NCBI GenBank assembly: GCA_027924585.1
Contig: BSBM01000637.1
Coordinates: forward strand, 3,534,001-3,598,000
Direction of reading: 5' to 3'
Length of the DNA: 64,000 nt
DNA from: Larix kaempferi
Taxonomy: Eukaryota > Streptophyta > Pinopsida > Pinales > Pinaceae
Positions 33,729 through 44,741 of this stretch are shown piece after piece. Made by a program: the position numbers and the translations under genes. The notes beneath the pieces were generated by a model. It did no database searches. It saw only the letters and a list, made by a program, of their open reading frames with translations, and had not been told where the DNA came from. Each line of letters opens with the position of its first letter. Position 1 is the first letter of the stretch.

Positions 33729-34180
33729 CTCCACTTGCTTCAGCCGCCTTACCGGGCCACTCACGGCTCTAATGGTCTTCTGACAGCCGTAGTCATCACC
33801 AAAACTAGTTGCACTGCATTGTGGCCTATCACTTTCTGCCCCTTTAGCCTGCATGTCACCATCGACTTAGTGGCCTAGCTCCTTAACTGCTTTCCACCAC
33901 TCCCTTTTATAGGTTGCTTCCCTCTTTCCCCGTTCTGATTCTTACCCAAAATAGGTCACTTCCACAGCTTGACCTTCCCTTATACTCGTTTACCAAAAAT
34001 AGTTGTTGCACTGGAACTGCACACCATCTTAGCTGTGCCAAAACTGAATATGCACTCCGAGCTGTGCACTCCACAAAACTGTGCCTTCTGACTTCGTAGC
34101 CCAAATTGTGCATCTCCCAAAATCTGTATTTTACCAAAAAATGTGCCTAATTGGGGCACGCCCAACAAGACCCTAACATT
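33729..34180 (-). mobile_element. G6 3' LTR, outer part
   Basis: Continues the LTR broken at 26374. On the minus strand the LTR begins near 34180 with TGTTAGGGTC or, 10 bp further in, TGTTGGGCGTGCCCC; the latter resembles the G1 LTR start TGTTGGGGCATAGGCC. Both LTRs share runs of the type ccaaaactg/ttagtgct. First five bases are the C1 target duplication copy. Confidence 0.7.
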
Positions 34181-34229
34181 GACTTGTGGCTTGTCCCGAG
34201 CCACTTCAATCATGTTGCTCTATCTGCGC

Positions 34230-37150
34230 ATCTTTTGAAATACCTGCTTGCACAGTAAAGTCTTAAACAATAGCACTAAGCTTTGCAACTATTTCCTTTA
34301 TCTCTTGCTCATGTACTCTTACCATGTTTAGCATTTTGATTGAGGTAGGTTCCAAAATTTTCTCCTTGCCTTTATTCTCCATTTCCTAAAGATCTTGCAA
34401 ATTTGTTTCAATTTCGTCCGTCAGGGTGAGTGCCTCTTATTACACCAGCTGCAAGCTCTAAGAGGTTTTAGCTTCCTTTCCTCTTAAATTCTTGAGCTCC
34501 TTCCTAAGTGCCTTGGTTTGTTCAAAGGCATTTCTCTTCTGTCGTACTGGCAAGTCCTTCATAGAAGTATCCATGGAATCCACTTCTTGCTGCTTTTGCT
34601 GTATTTCATTGTGGATCTTTCGCAACTCTAGTTCCTCTTGCAATATGCTCCATATGTTCGAGACGTCATCTACCAGATTTTGGCATCTCGTGGCTACTGC
34701 ACAGATGCTTTGCATAGAGGCCCTCAGCGCCTTTTCTCTTGCTTCTTCCTCCTACTATGGTATATCAACTAGTCGTTGAGCTGCCAGCTTGGCCATCTCT
34801 ACCCGATGGGAAGCTTCCATCTCTGTAATATTCTCTTTGTGGGAAATTTCTAGTCCCTTCATTTTTTCTTGCAAACTATCCAAAGCAACATCAATCTGTA
34901 GGATAGTTGCCTCAATTTCTAGTTCCTCTTAAATTTTAGGTAGCCCTGCGCAAATAGCTGATACTGCTCCTTGTACCCTATGTTGCTTCTCTTGTGTGCG
35001 TTGAATCTCCCCTGTCTTTAGTTCACATTCTTCCTGTAATTTATTGTAATTCTCTTCAAGTTGGTGATGCTGATTGTGTGAGACGATGTCTCGTTCATGT
35101 ATTTCTTTAGTTATTTGACTGTGCAACTCATGCAGTCCTTATGCAGGTAGCGTCGCTACATTAAATTCCAATGGTGCGAGCAGCCTTGCGTTTTCTGCCA
35201 TCTCGTATGTCGGGAACAAATTGGACATTGGCACAATCTTCACTACATGCATTCGAGTGGTACAGGCAGGTGACCTGTGCATCTACTCACTTAACTGACC
35301 TAAGTGGTCGTTATGGTCTGGTTCCTTCACCAAGTCGCAGTGGACTTGCTCCATTCGTAAGACCAAACTGTTCATCTTGTTTATGCTTTCCTGGACCTTT
35401 GTCTGGGTTGGTTCTTCTGTGTTTCCCTTCCATGTGACTACATCTTCTAGGTGCGCTGACACCCATGATGCAATATGCTTGTAGCTATCAACGTGGAGCA
35501 TTTTGTCAAGCAGTGGTTTTGTTGCTTTGGACTTCTTCTTCCGTGGCTTCTCTGGTGTCTATGTAGCCGGTTCCTTTCTTTTCTCGCCTACTTGTGGGGA
35601 AGGTGTTGGGATTGGTGTGCTTTGGACCTCTGGATTTTTGTCTGTTTGGTCCTCTTATTCCTCCTCTGAGGATGTGGTGATAACAATTTCTGGTGCATAT
35701 TCTTTCCAGTGATAGGGCCAGTCCTTGATAATCAGTTCAATCATTGGTGCATCCAGCTAATACTTCCCTTCAAACCAATCTTTCATCATCAGGCATGGCT
35801 ATATGGAGATATAATGTAATCTAGCCTTGAAAATCATCATTGGCTTATATTTGGTCATCATCTCCTCTGTGATGCATGGGGTCTTCTCAATGACTGCACG
35901 TAGCTGCTCAAAGTTAGTGAGGAACTGCAGATTGCTCTGCTTCTACTTTTCTAAGTTTGTGGATGCCAAAATGTTCACGAATCATACCGCACAAAATTCA
36001 TCTGCTGCTATCGGCAGACCATTTTGATGCTGAGGTTCCTTCCATCCTATGAAAGCAATGAGTATCAGCAACTAGCTGAAGTGGAAGGGTAACCCTTTGT
36101 CTTGAGCATCTTATACATCTAATAGAAACTCGTTTAGGAGGAAGTTGGCCCAATTATATTCATGGCCATCCATAGCTTTCGCAGCTAAGGAAACTACTGA
36201 TGCTGATACTTCCTTTGGTCTAACTTTCCTCAGAATCCTTCTCACTAGAAGTTGAATTGTGAAGCACAGAGGCTTGATTGTAATTGGGTTAGTTTCATAG
36301 CCTCTATTCCCTCTTACGAAGTTGAATTGGGTTTTTATCTTCACTGCCAATTCTTTATCATCTTTATTACTGACAAATTCAGTGGAAGGGTCATCACCCC
36401 TCTTACTCAATCCTATAATTCTCCCTATGAGATCGATAGTAATGTTAAATTTAAAGTCTATTTAAATGTACCCCTAGTACGTACACGATAGCAGCGTATG
36501 CACCACATCCTTGCATTCGTTGCTATGCCCAAAGTGTGGAATTCACAGTAGGTTAAGTAGACCAGCCTAGGATAACGACACCATCTAGTCCATGGGAACA
36601 ACCTCTACTTTTTTCGTGGTTCCATCATCTTTTCTATACATGTAACTATCCACCTGCAAGTGTGGAAATTTATCATGATCCATTAGATTATAATCAATAA
36701 ATTTGCAGTCAGGGATTTTAACGAGAAAATATTCCTTAGTCCGCACATGCTTTGACATCGGTGGTAGCGGGATGTCATATTGTGCATTCTTCTCCAGGTT
36801 CCTTTCTGGGGCATCATTCTTTCTCGGACTGATATATTCCAGAATAACCCATACGGGTGGGGGCAGGTTCCCCTGTGGAGATTCCAGCTTCGAAGTGCCT
36901 AATGTCTTTGGATTTTGCGGCCTTGTGGTAGGATGTTTATCCTTCTTTTGTTGTTGTGGCTGATTCTGCTTTGGGTTCTTGGATGAGCCACCCCGTTATG
37001 GTGTGGTCTTCTTCGGTGATGTCTTCATCACTCCACTTATAGCAGAGAGATTGAAGGTGCCAAGGATCTCTTCTAATGTCTGCTCTTTGCACATAAACTC
37101 AATGAATACTTGTTCTTCTAGTTGCTAAGTTCTTACGATGTTCACAGTCT
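34230..37150 (-). pseudogene. G6 extra ORF between integrase and 3' LTR (globular + NLS-like + coiled coil)
   Basis: Same strand as pol. Reading from about 37150 the minus strand keeps one interpretable protein of roughly 950 residues through stops and a few frame changes. Order: a short helical start (LEEQVFIEFMCKEQ), a Lys/Gln/Pro-rich segment (about 37020-36900), a globular region (about 36840-35730, including FVRGNRGYETNPITIKP and AKAMDGHEYNWANFLLNEF), an acidic stretch SSEEE, a basic cluster EKRKEP..EKPRKKKSK (about 35600-35540) resembling a bipartite nuclear localisation signal, then about 400 residues of coiled coil (35500-34250; for example ENYNKLQEECELKTGEIQ, NEIQQKQQEVDSMDTSMK). No signal peptide, membrane segment or zinc motif. 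Position matches env-like or additional ORFs of some plant retroelements. The globular part faintly recalls the plant transposon-protein domain often annotated in repeats. Function unknown. Confidence 0.65.
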
Positions 37151-37974
37151 GTAAAATTTCAAATTCACGGTAAACGCACAACTAAGAGTAGATTACTATT
37201 TATAGAGCCTTTACTTGACGGTGTGTCCATTAATGGTTAACCAAGGGATTTAATACTACATCGTCTTACCCAATCCCAGATGGATCTACACATTATGTGA
37301 CATTGAATGTACCGGGAACGGCTAGATTAGGCATTAAGTTCCATTCCTACTGGACGACATCTTGCTGGATCACCAATCTTTTTTCGTCATTTATTATGTC
37401 CTGTCGGATTAAATTTCCTTAATTTTCGAGGTGGAATGGTACTGCTAGGCTGTCTGACAGTCTAGTCAGGGAATAAATACCAAGTCCGTCAGGCGGATCC
37501 CATTAGGATCTTGGTCATTTCATTCTTTATTATGCTCAACTATATAAGATATAGTTTTAATGCGGGCTTTTATTAGTGTCGCCATTTTGGATAACAACTT
37601 ACTACCCGGTTGATAGTTATCACGGTCACTTTCTCCCATCGTTATCTACTGAAAGTTCTGACAAAAGGGTGCCATGTCCACACGTGCTTCTTTGATTTCA
37701 ACTGCACAACTATGGTTCCATCACATGCCTTTTGTCGCAGCTTACCTTTTTTCCGCAACTGCTCTGCTCCTTTTAATATGCACAGCTGCATTTTCATCTT
37801 TGTACTACGCAATTTTTCTTTTTGATTTTTTTTTCTTTCCCCCGTGTAGCTTCACTTCTCAACAGTGTTGCACGGTACATATGTCTTCTTCATCGAACTT
37901 CGCGTATAGACTCTTCACAATTTCTAGTGCCCAATTTAAACTGTACTTGACGCTTAGAAATTTTCCTTTTCTCC
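37151..37974 (-). other. G6 spacer between integrase and extra ORF
   Basis: About 820 bp with no convincing reading frame on either strand; Cys/Ser/Phe-rich plus-strand frames are chance products of pyrimidine-rich sequence. It contains GTTAAC-free, mixed-composition DNA and no recognisable signal. Confidence 0.5.
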
Positions 37975-39190
37975 TGATCATTGACGATTCTGTGAAGCAT
38001 GACTATCCCGATAGGGTTTTACTCTGCTTCCATTTACTAGGCCTGGTAATGTATTTCCTGCTAACGTGCCTAACTGAACTGCGCCACCGTTAGTATCATG
38101 CAAAACAGTATATGGGCCAAGTCAATGCATTACAAATTTTTCAGTAAACTTCATAAATTTTCTATCGTATAGGAGGACTAGATCACCTACTTGAAAGGTC
38201 TTGTTCTTGATATGGCGATCATGCCATGCTTTTTCTCTATCTTTCTACACTTTCTAGTGAAATCCCATGATGAAGCGATCTTCCTCCAACCCAACCAAGT
38301 GTAGAAGACTTTCTTCGAGTCCGTCTAGATCTTCCATGCCTGTAAATGCAGCTATTCTCAAGCTGGGTACAATGTACTCCATAGGAATCATTGCTTCATG
38401 TCCATAGGCCAACCTAAAAGGTGTATGGCCAGTCAATTTCTTCCAGGTAGTTCTGTATGCCCATAGAACGGCTGGAATGTGCAGATTCCGATCATCCCTA
38501 TTGACATTGCATACCTTAGTTAACGCATTCTCCATTGCCTTATTGAAAGCTTCCACAGTGCCATTTGCTTGTGGATGATATGGTGTACTTCATTGGTGTT
38601 AAATGTGGAAATCCTCTGTCAATGCCTCAATATTCTTGTTCAGAAAGTGAGTGCCTTGATCACTCATCAAAATATTCGAGCATCCAAACCTAGTGAGGAT
38701 GTTCTAAAAAATGAACTCCGCAGCAGTAACTGCGCTACAGTCCTTTATTGGCTTTGCTTTTTCCCATCTGGTGAGATAGTCAGTAGCATTGATGATTTAT
38801 CTCGCACCATTACATTTCCCTGGTGAGTTTATAGGTCCCACAAAATCAATGGCCCATTTATCAAATGCTTGAAGTGTGAATTGCGGATTCAAAGGAATTT
38901 CATCTCTACATGATGGATTGCCTGTCCTTTGACATACATTGCAGTTCTGGAAATGTTCCTTTGCATCTTTGTGGATAGTAGGCCACCATATCCCTACTCA
39001 CAATATCTTCTGTGCAGTGACTCTTCCTGCGTAGTGGCCTCTCGATACACCTGAATGTGCCTCATCCAAAATGAATTGATTCTTGTATTCTAATACACAT
39101 ATGTGTAGCACTTCATCCAGTCCCAACTTGTATAGATGTCCATGTTGAGGTCTCAGATATGCATGGTATGCAAAGTGCTGGAATGGGTTC
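37975..39190 (-). pseudogene. G6 integrase, truncated at its start
   Basis: From 39190 the frame reads FQHFAYHAYLRPQHGHLYKLG, then zinc motif DEAHSGVSRGHYAGR with CNVCQRTGN, core Asp in WAIDFVGPIN, an ATDYLTRWEK segment, Asp in SDQGTHF, Glu in [14 protein letters not shown] (38556), [18 protein letters not shown], and C-terminal FTEKFVMHW..GPYTV and GSRVKPYRDSH, ending TGA near 37975. About six stop codons, catalytic residues present. RT and RNase H are absent; sequence changes abruptly at about 39190 to the G4 LTR. Confidence 0.87.
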
Positions 39191-40060
39191 CTAAGTTCTC
39201 AACAGAGGGGGAAAACCCAAACTGAAAGGATTCAAAAGGCCCTACGCAAGGACAGTTCTATCCCGGGACTGTTTGGTATAGTGATCTCCCATGGATATTG
39301 GGCCTCCGCTGGCACTCTAAGAGTTGGTAGGTTTTGAGCCAAAGGATAAGTTCTCTAATAAAGAAAACAAAGTGTAAAAGGTCTAAAACACAAATTTACT
39401 GAAAGGAATCCAAACTAGTTAGACTTATCCTAAGAAAGTGTTCTGAAATAGGTGTAGATCAGTTTGATATATAAATAAATAAGGTCATTTATCAATTAAA
39501 CAAAAATGTATAAAAGATCAATTACTTATCCTGCTCAAATTATAATTAATTAATGAAAATCAACTAATGGCAAATTGAGGTTTGTTATGCATTCAAGACT
39601 TAATCTGTAACTGATATGTTAATTGAAAAATTACCATCATTTGTAACTTACTGAGAGAATTATTTGCAGAAATCGAGAAAAGATTTTAATAGAATAAACT
39701 CTTTAAAATCTTCACAAACACATAAATCATAAGTAATGATAAACCAAAACTGTAGATCAGTATGTTTAACAAACTGCAAAGATTAAAATAGTATCAAATA
39801 AGCAACTTGGAGGGAATCACATTCATCAAATAAACTTGACAAATAAGCAAAAGTGGATTTGAAAAATAACTTTACTGTATTCAATGACGGTCTGTAAGAA
39901 ATTACAAGCTTGTATCAAAACAGAGCATTCCTAGCCTCTCCTGAATATTTTTCCCTCCAAATTCCATCATCCTCTCTCTACGAGGAATCACCTTTTTAAA
40001 TAAGAGTTGCAAAAGAATAATACAAATACTAAATTCCCACAAACCAGGATTATAAAATAA
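39191..40060 (-). mobile_element. Putative G4 3' LTR
   Basis: AT-rich non-coding DNA between G6 integrase and the end of the G4 extra ORF. On the minus strand a TATA-like TTATTTAAAAAGG lies near 40000 and the block ends CCCCCTCTGTTGAGAA about 39190-39210. It interrupts G6 integrase, as expected for one end of an inserted element. No second copy is in the window, so both borders are estimates. Confidence 0.45.
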
Positions 40061-40075
40061 AAAAAAACCTAATGG

Positions 40076-43000
40076 CCTAGAAAAACTTGCCATTTGTCCC
40101 AAATTTCTAACAAATCCTCCACAATCGGATAGCTAGCTGACTCAAGCCCCAACTGGGCATTGCATTCGAATGTTTCCATTTCATTCGTTGCCAGCTTATT
40201 CCAAAATCGGATAAAGACTTGGATTTTACGTTCCAAGGAGACTGGTTTCCTGATCAATCGCTCCACATCATCAATCTTGACCTCTTCAAGGAGATGGATT
40301 TGCTGCTGGGATTCTTCACATTTGCGCTCAATTTCCTCAATATTTAGCTTAGGTAGGAAAGCATCTTCAATGATCTCCATGGTAGGAAGCTAGAGACTTA
40401 TCATGACAATATCTACTGCATACCATCGCCTACTGCACATAGCCTATGATCTCTTGAGAATATCTTCAACTGAATCATTAAGTTCCAGCCAAGTGTTCAA
40501 TGCACCTCTAATTTTCTTAAATTGAAAGCTACTAATAGGGAGTCCTTCTGGTGTGTGCTTGATGTATCTCTGCCATTCACCAATGTTTTCATTTTCCTTA
40601 GAAGCTTCCATCCTTTTGGCTTTCTGCTCTTCCAGTGCACTATACATCTTACAAAAATTGATATGAGTCTCCCTAATCTCATCTAGGGTACAAAATAGCT
40701 TCTCCGGTAACTTATAATACTCTTCATTGACTTATAGGGCCAAATCTTTAAATTCATGAGATGAAAACTTAAGGAAAGGAGACAAGGCTGCACTTGCAGT
40801 TGCATCCTCACATTGCTTTTGCAGTAAAGCCATTTTCTGAGTATTAGCATAATTCTCAGCTTTCACTTCATGAAGTTGAGCTTGTAGAGAGGTATTGCTT
40901 CATTCCATATATTCTAACCTATCTCCCCACATTTTGCTGATATCAGCAACATAAATCCCATGTTCTTCCCTGGTATTCACCAGCTCCTCTTCAAGCCTTT
41001 CCAATTCCTCCTTCTTCTGATCAATCTCTCTATTCAGTGTCTGGATTGAGTCAAGGTTTGCACCAGCAAATGCTCCCACGGCTGTGGCTGTTTCAATTGC
41101 TCTTGTCTGAGGGTCACTTGACTGCTGAGCCCACACTATTTGATTAGTAACAGATACTTCCACTTCACCTTGGTCTCTGTTCCTCTTCTTACCCCTTTTT
41201 ACCACTACCTTGTTTTCCTTCCTATAAAAATAATTTCCAAGAGGGACTACCTCATCATCTTCATATTCAGTCATTATCTTAGAAGTAATTGAGATAGCAT
41301 TCTCTGTTGAAACCAATGAAGGAGTTTGAGTGGGCATGATATTGGGCATAGGTATGGTAACTTGAGGAATATTCAGAGGGGTAGAAACAATCTGAGGGAC
41401 TGATGGGACAGTGGTTGGAAAAGGGATTGAAGTGAAGGCTTCAGAAAGTGGAACTTGACCATACTCAGCAGTTGATGACAAGGAAGGAATTGAGGGTGAC
41501 TCTTCCAAAGTGGGTAATGATGAAGTAGGTATTGGTAATTGTAGGGGGCTGTCGAAGACTGGAATTCTACGATAATAGATGTGGAAATGGAAAAAGGAAC
41601 TGGGTTATCCGAAGGTAGGGTGACTCTGGAATTTAAAGTGTGAAATATTTCAGATATGGAAAATGGTGGAATGACCCCTGGGGCCAAAGAAAAAAGTTAC
41701 TGAATGGATGATAACAAAGATGATGAAGTGGTAATGTCAGAGGCAATGGAAACTTTCAACACCTGTTGATCAGCGGAAGGATGATCCATCTCAATAGTGT
41801 TTAGCAAATTAGCAACTGCTTGTGAATCTTTAGTCACTTATTCAGTTACTTCTTGAGTCAATTCTTCAGTCACTGATACTGGAGGATGTGGGCCATCATC
41901 AATATCACTATGAATGAGTTCGATAGGGATCTATCATGTAGGGATTAACACCTTTTATCTCTTAGCTAGTTTGACCTTTGCTATTATCAGATCACCAGAT
42001 ACCTGTGTATCTGCAGTAGTCAATTGAACATCCACAGTGAGCTTAGGAGGTTCAGACATTTGAGTATCAATCATTGAAGTGATTTGTGCTAGCTCTTTCT
42101 GGAAATGATGAGAGGTTTTCAACCAAGCTTTAACCTATTCAACTATTTTCACCTGAGAAGGATTCTCCATGGGAGCCTTACCTTTATCTCCATCTAGATA
42201 AGTAAGCATCAAAGGAGAATTATCCTGTTGGGCCTCACTTTCTTCCCTTTCCTTTCTCACCTGCTCAATCAAGTTCAATTCCATTGCTCTGTAGCTCACA
42301 ACTCTAGCTTTAAACTCTCTCTGATGCTACATAATCTTATGCTTCTCTTCTGGACTCTTGGCCCTGGCGAGGACCTCATAAAAGGTATCCACTCCATGGT
42401 AGATAGAATCATCTGGATGATCTTCATGGACATAGTCCATCTTCATATGATATTGCTTGAAGTGGGCATCAAGGAACTTCTTAGGACCATGTTTTCTCTT
42501 GGGAGCAACTCATAACTTTAAAGGAGCTACCTGGTCACCAAGCACAGTAGGCCAATTTGAAGTTGGGATGACTAATGGACCGAGATTCAGGGAAAATTCA
42601 GGCTATCGTTTCTTTTTAGGACCAGTGAGCTTTCTGTACACACCATCAGTAACAATCTGATAGGAAACTTTTTGGATGACCAATCTGTCAGGCACTATTC
42701 TTGGCAGAAAATGAACAGTGTCACTTCCCTAGACTCTGATTTATGAATAAGACTCATAAACATACCAATCACCAATAGTATTAATGAAGGCCTTGGCATC
42801 AGCTGAAAAGGAACGTGCCTCCTGTCTGAATATCTTAAAATAAATGGTGCCCATGAAATGGTCACAAATGTCATAAAGCAGTGGCACAAAATTGGTTTCC
42901 CACAATGCTGAATGGTAAATATGGACTGGTGGGTCTGAAAGGTTCCAACAGCATCCTAGGTTGGTATATTGGAACTCAGAGCAAAAGACATCCATAGTGA

Positions 43001-43729
43001 AGGATGACAAATAAAAGCGTGGCTTTCTCATGGCAGGTGCCTTTTGGTAATCCTGAATCATTGTTTTGAGTTCTGAAGACAGGATAGATTCCCAAAGGAA
43101 ATATTCGCCAGTTGTTAACACATGATGGGCTATTGGAGCCCACTCAACCTTAAATACTGAATAGTTTGGGAGGCCAAAGAGCCTACAAAGCATGGCTTTT
43201 ATTAAGGAAAAAGGATTCCTAAACCAAACTATTCGGTAGAGGTTATCAACCTTCGGCACAAAACTACTGGGTTTGATCATCTATGATTTCATCATCTCAT
43301 CAAAATTGTACCTATTTTTAGATGATGTTATGAATTCAGGGCTAAGTGTTTGAGCAGTCGGCTTAAGAGCAAAGGCCTTGATAAAGACCTCAGGACGAAA
43401 GGTTGTCAATTGAGACCCTATGCTATCGTTAAATGAGCGGTCCTTAGGGTTGGAATTTTAAACAATCCATTTTACTTGGTCTATATAAGGTAAGAGCACG
43501 GGTTGGGCAGTAATGGCGTGATTTTGAGAAGCCCTAATCTTCTCACACGCAGGTCGGTCTTCCTTAATGTCTGAAAGGTCATCATTTTCAAAAATTGATT
43601 ATATCTTGGCCCAGTCCATTTGGTATGTTTTGGTGACTCTCTCACTGGTATCAGAGAAGATACCAAAATTGGGGTCCTTAGTCAGCGAATCCCTGTGGGA
43701 TGTCTTAGAATGCATATTCCATGACATGT
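40076..43729 (-). pseudogene. G4 extra ORF (about 1,200 codons; globular + basic + coiled coil)
   Basis: Likely start ATG at 43729 (MSWNMHSKTSHRDS), stop TAG at 40076-40078. Interpretable nearly throughout despite stops. Order: variable N-terminus; a conserved-looking globular block (43280-42741, including YRIVWFRNPFSLIKAMLCRL, WAPIAHHVLTTGEYF, WETNFVPLLYDICDHFMGT); a hydrophilic Pro/Ser/Thr-rich middle with VAPKRKHGPKKF (about 42500); a basic cluster VKRGKKRNRD (about 41190); coiled coils at 41040-40800 (IDQKKEELERLEEELVNTREEH), 40650-40450 and 40380-40080 (LNIEEIERKCEESQQQIHLLEE). No transmembrane or signal segment. It lies about 2.3 kb after the G4 integrase on the same strand. It is not a known gag, env or transposase that I can name. 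Confidence 0.65.
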
Positions 43730-43759
43730 TGGCAAATTCTGAAAATTTTGGTAAATAAA

Positions 43760-44725
43760 TAAAACAAAAATAAAAACTAAACCCAAAATAGGAAAATCAC
43801 GAACAGTAAATGAAAAAAGGACAATAAACCAACCTGGAAATGACTGAAAATTGCTTAGAATGACCTTGGTAAGAAAATCGCAGTACAAATCCATGTAGCA
43901 GAGTAGATTCCAACAATAAAAATGATAAAGAAAAATACGAAAATCGCATATTTATCAATTTTTCGGTCGGTTCAAATTTGGACTGTAGGATCAAAAGAAA
44001 CAAACGACTAAGATTACCCCCTGTGGGATGTGAGATCGGGTTCAAGAAGTTTTATTTTCAAACTTCAAATGAAATTCCCACAATCCGCAACCCGAAATTG
44101 CGGGTTGCGGGTTCGCAAAACGCAAAACAACAAACAAACTTGTTTCCGAAATCCGCAATCGGAAATTTTGGGTTGCAGGTTTCAAGAATGAAAAAAACAT
44201 TTAAAAATCAAAATAAATTTCCCGCATCCCGCAATCTGCAATTTGCAGGTTGTGGGTTTCGGGAACACACAACACGGTTTATTGACACAATGAGTTTCTG
44301 CAATCCGAAATCCAGAATTTGCGGGTTTTGGGTTTCGGATTGTGAGATCGAGTTTTCCAAAATAATCACACAATATTCCCGCAACCCGCAATTTTGGGTT
44401 GCGGGTTTTGGGTTAGCGAAAAAATAAAGAACAAATGATTCCCACCATCCACAATTGCGGGATTTCGAGTTTCGGGATTTCAGAAAGAGAATTACACTTT
44501 GCAAGAAATGAAGGCTTTCCAAAAATCAAGAAAACAATTAGAAACTCAGAAATTTTCTAAGGGAAAAATGATAATTACATAACCCAAAAGGAAAAGGTAC
44601 AAGATCATACAACAAGGTTTTTAAGACTCTTGTCTTTTATTAAGGAACTTACTTAAATACCTTTGTATTTACAAATTTGGGGCTCCATGATTATTTGATC
44701 ATGGGATCTGTTGTACCTACAACAA
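43760..44725 (+). other. Possible plus-strand LTR end before a primer-site-like motif
   Basis: Sequence up to 44725 ends ..TTGTACCTACAACA followed by ATTGGCGACTGG, the layout of a plant LTR and primer site, on the strand opposite to G4 coding. U5-like features precede it (a pyrimidine-rich TTTTATTAAGGAACTTACTT run at about 44630). The outer end is not found. It contains the hairpin array 44078-44480. Could be a separate insertion or an internal region of G4. Confidence 0.35.
44078..44480. repeat. Six-unit hairpin array, period about 73 bp
   Basis: Cores at about 44078, 44149, 44220, 44296, 44371 and 44441. Each is an imperfect inverted repeat of CCCGCAACCCGCAA / TTGCGGGTTGCGGG type with AT-rich spacers between. 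The clearest is near 44371-44410. It supplies frames on both strands (such as 43978-44427) that are repeats, not genes. Confidence 0.8.
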
Positions 44726-44741
44726 TTGGCGACTGGCTGGG
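44726..44741 (+). other. Primer-binding-site-like motif TTGGCGACTGGCTGGG
   Basis: Follows an ..ACAACA terminus. TTGGCGACT is the core of the primer site used by Ogre/Tat-type plant gypsy elements and also appears at 59705 (TTGGCGACTCCACT). No gag follows on the plus strand. Confidence 0.45.

Noticed and set aside
43978-44427. 149-codon plus-strand frame
   Set aside because: A periodic product of the 73-bp hairpin array, with opposite-strand frames of the same kind.
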